Under the pieces are notes generated by a model, which saw only the letters and a list, made by a program, of their open reading frames with translations, was not told the origin of the DNA and ran no database searches. A program made the translations under genes and the position numbers. This document shows positions 23,412-25,084 of a stretch of 25,084 bases of DNA, piece after piece (within the stretch, counting starts at the first letter, position 1; each line of letters opens with the position of its first letter). The DNA is from Dehalococcoidia bacterium UBA2777 (GTDB lineage: Bacteria; Chloroflexota; Dehalococcoidia; UBA2247; UBA2777), in contig DEIJ01000112.1 of the NCBI GenBank assembly GCA_002352365.1, forward strand, positions 1 to 25,084, written 5' to 3'.

Positions 23412-24173
23412 TTAAGCTGAAAGCGAGGCGGAGCGATGTCTAAGATAATTTTCCAGTGTCTGAGCGTTCCTTACTGCAAAGGCTTCAGCATCGTTGTTAA
23501 AGTAAATATAAACTGCATCTAGGTCTTGGGCAAGAGAAGTAATTCTCTCGGCCCATTGGGCTAGCTCTTCATCAGAATAGCAGCTCCAATATAAGCCGCT
23601 GCTCCCATGGAAGCGGAGGTAAGCGAAAGAAGCGGTGGCCACCACAGGGGTAGTTAAGCCGGGCATATCAAAGACACATAGGCCGGCATTATGGCGGCGC
23701 AGGATATGGAATACCTCAGCATCAAGCCAGGACTGGTGACGGAATTCGAATACGTGACTCGGGCCTTGAGGCAGTAGGCAAAGAAACTCCTCCAATAGTT
23801 TATCATCACGTTTCAACTGAGGGGGTAGCTGGTAGAGGAGGGGGCCTAGTTTCTCCTCTAAGAGGCAAGCCCGGAGCAAGAAATTCTTCAATGCTTCCTC
23901 AACATTGCGGAGTTTCTTTATATGGGTAATAAATCGACTCACTTTCACCGCGAAGGTGAAACCAGAAGGTGAAGAATTATGCCATGCGGTAAAAGCATTC
24001 TCCGAGGGGAGGCGGTAGAAGGTGTTGTTGAGTTCCACCGTGGTGAAATGCTGAGCATAGAACTCGAGCCACTTTGTTTTGCTCAATCCTTTAGGATAGA
24101 ATCTCTCCTGCCAATGGTCATAATGCCACCCGCTAGTTCCGATGAAGTAACTGGCTACCACTGTCCGATTCAC
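23412..24173 (-). CDS. DUF72 (YecE-like) domain protein
   Basis: The 253-residue product is a DUF72 protein, a TIM-barrel-like family of unknown function. Visible hallmarks are YFIGTSGWHYDHW with FYPKGL near the N-terminus, HFTTVELNNTFYRLPS, FAVKVSRFITHIKKL, LLYQLPP, HVFEFRHQSW, YLRFHGS and VYIYFNND near the end. The GTG start at 24173 directly follows the smpB stop, with AAAGG inside smpB as ribosome site, so translation is coupled. Convergent mutS ends 21 bases away. No catalytic activity can be assigned. Confidence 0.9.
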   Translation of the reverse strand: MNRTVVASYFIGTSGWHYDHWQERFYPKGLSKTKWLEFYAQHFTTVELNNTFYRLPSENAFTAWHNSSPSGFTFAVKVSRFITHIKKLRNVEEALKNFLLRACLLEEKLGPLLYQLPPQLKRDDKLLEEFLCLLPQGPSHVFEFRHQSWLDAEVFHILRRHNAGLCVFDMPGLTTPVVATASFAYLRFHGSSGLYWSCYSDEELAQWAERITSLAQDLDAVYIYFNNDAEAFAVRNAQTLENYLRHRSASLSA

Positions 24174-24626
24174 TTAATGCGCCTTTATCATCCGACCCAT
24201 TTCTCTCTCGGCTTCCCGTCGGGCAAGAGTTTGGCGCTTATCATAAATCTTCTTGCCCCTTGCCAATCCTAGCTCCACTTTAGCTATGCCCTCTTTAAGG
24301 TATAGCTTAAGGGGCACTAAAGTAAAACCTCTTTCCGCCACCTTGGCGGTGAGCTTATTGATTTGTCCCCGATGTAGCAGCAGCTTTCGTGGCCGCATTG
24401 GTTCATGATTATAACGATTACCTTGTTCATAATGAGCAATATGGGCACCTAATAGCCATAACTCCCCGTTCTGGGGCCTGGCAAAAGAATGGTGCAGATT
24501 TACCTTGCCAGCTCGAATTGACTTGATCTCAGTGCCACTGAGGACAATGCCAGCCTCGATAGTTTCTTCAATATTATAATCGTGAAATGCCCTACGGTTA
24601 ACAGCAATAGTCTTTAGTGTTGCCAT
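24174..24626 (-). CDS. smpB: SsrA-binding protein SmpB
   Basis: SmpB binds tmRNA and fits it into stalled ribosomes for trans-translation. The 150-residue product has NRRAFHDYNIEETIEAGIVL, GTEIKSIRAGKVNL, GAHIAHYEQGNRYNHEP, RPRKLLLHRGQI and LVPLKLYLK. The basic C-terminal tail GLARGKKIYDKRQTLARRE mimics the codon-anticodon duplex in the decoding centre. Only a weak ribosome site precedes the ATG. The DUF72 gene starts at its stop codon. The tmRNA gene itself was not found in this window. Confidence 0.97.
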   Translation of the reverse strand: MATLKTIAVNRRAFHDYNIEETIEAGIVLSGTEIKSIRAGKVNLHHSFARPQNGELWLLGAHIAHYEQGNRYNHEPMRPRKLLLHRGQINKLTAKVAERGFTLVPLKLYLKEGIAKVELGLARGKKIYDKRQTLARREAEREMGRMIKAH

Positions 24627-24678
24627 CTTAGCTTAAACTGGGAGGTGCGAAAGGCTTGTCGTCAAACTGTCTTACCCT

Positions 24679-24807
24679 GTGAGTGTTCAGCTATCAGTAC
24701 TTAGCATTCAGCTTTTTCAATTGACAAGGTCACCCAATCCGCTCAAATCCCTCTTTAGAAAAGGGGGACTAGGGGGATTTGCTGAAAGCTGACGGCTGAA
24801 CGCTTAC
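24679..24807. repeat. MITE-like inverted repeat with heptad arms
   Basis: Left arm 24679-24698 and right arm 24788-24807 match as an inverted repeat at 16 of 20 positions. Each arm is part of a degenerate 7-base series: TCAGCTA, TCAGTAC, TTAGCAT, TCAGCTT from 24687, and GCTGAAA, GCTGACG, GCTGAAC, GCTTACC from 24781. A second palindrome sits at 24745-24780, AAATCCCTC facing GGGGGATTT. The element has no coding frame and lies upstream of smpB. Confidence 0.65.
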
Positions 24808-24892
24808 CTTTTTAGCTTAACCTATTGTACCATAGGTTGAAACGAAGGTAAAACAAGATAGTTTATTTATCTCGAAAATAGATTCCCCATGT

Positions 24893-24980
24893 GTCATTGC
24901 AACCCTGAGCGAAGCGAAGGGGAAGCAATCTCACTCTCATTATCCCGAGATTGCTTCGGGGCCTTGCCCCTCGCAACGAC
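24893..24980. repeat. Palindromic intergenic repeat (GAAGCAATCTC type)
   Basis: GTCATTGCAACCCTGAGCGA begins the left arm (24893-24932, ending GGAAGCAATCTC). GAGATTGCTTC starts the right arm (24947-24980, ending CCTCGCAACGAC). The 14-base loop is ACTCTCATTATCCC. The arms are imperfect complements over about 35 bases. This sequence type recurs between genes in many bacterial genomes. The remaining bases to 25084 show nothing I can name. Confidence 0.75.
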
Positions 24981-25084
24981 ATACCTATTTTCATGATTCG
25001 CTGGTGGGCAGCCGCCCATGGGGGTTTATTCCCGAAATTTTGCTTCATATGAAGTTCCTCTGCTGCCACCGAATAGTGGTTAGG

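Noticed and set aside
24863..25069. 68-codon minus-strand frame at the right end
   Set aside because: It runs across the palindromic repeat and has no recognisable protein content.
1..25084. CRISPR array, rRNA, tmRNA, prophage or replication origin
   Set aside because: No regularly spaced repeats, rRNA core sequences, tmRNA ends, phage genes or DnaA-box clusters were seen on reading both strands by eye.

Overview
The window reads as chromosomal DNA of an anaerobic bacterium, most likely a Dehalococcoidia-type Chloroflexota. That assignment is an inference from overall protein character (GroEL with a non-GGM tail, IspH opening with GFCFGV, ferredoxin-linked fumarate metabolism with no membrane anchor subunit). 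No rRNA is present to confirm it. Most of the window is dense and conserved, with short gaps and several start/stop overlaps.

Layout. The left edge (1-497, minus) carries the start of a frameshifted transposase that runs off the window. On the plus strand follow tRNA-Ser(CGA), a small TIGR04076-like protein, tRNA-Ser(GGA), dprA and topA. Convergent with topA is a minus-strand series reading from about 9.4 kb down to 4.55 kb: leuD, leuB, a 51-codon remnant of an enoyl-CoA hydratase gene, cmk, plsC, ispH, a 70-aa protein whose start lies inside ispH, and a metallo-beta-lactamase-fold protein. A non-coding but structured stretch of about 0.8 kb (9407-10200) lies between leuD and thiC. thiC follows on the plus strand, then groES-groEL behind a sigma70-like promoter and a CIRCE operator with one degenerate half.

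The second half begins with a minus-strand M16 peptidase convergent with groEL. A six-gene minus-strand operon follows (20561 to 15072): fumarase alpha, an FrdB/SdhB-like iron-sulfur protein, an FrdA/SdhA-like flavoprotein, a two-cluster ferredoxin, an acyl-CoA dehydrogenase and fumarase beta. mutS is divergent from it. The right end holds a DUF72 protein and smpB (minus), then a repeat-rich intergenic tail with two palindromic elements.

The housekeeping parts cover DNA uptake and repair (dprA, mutS), supercoiling (topA), nucleotide, lipid and isoprenoid precursors (cmk, plsC, ispH), leucine and thiamine synthesis (leuB, leuD, thiC), protein folding (groESL) and ribosome rescue (smpB). The most unusual part is the fumarase / fumarate-reductase-like / acyl-CoA dehydrogenase operon. 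The two fumarase subunits sit at its opposite ends, there is no quinone or heme anchor, the flavoprotein lacks the covalent-FAD histidine, and an acyl-CoA dehydrogenase is built in. It looks like a soluble, ferredoxin-linked module of C4-dicarboxylate metabolism. Its physiological direction and the acyl-CoA substrate cannot be read from the sequence.
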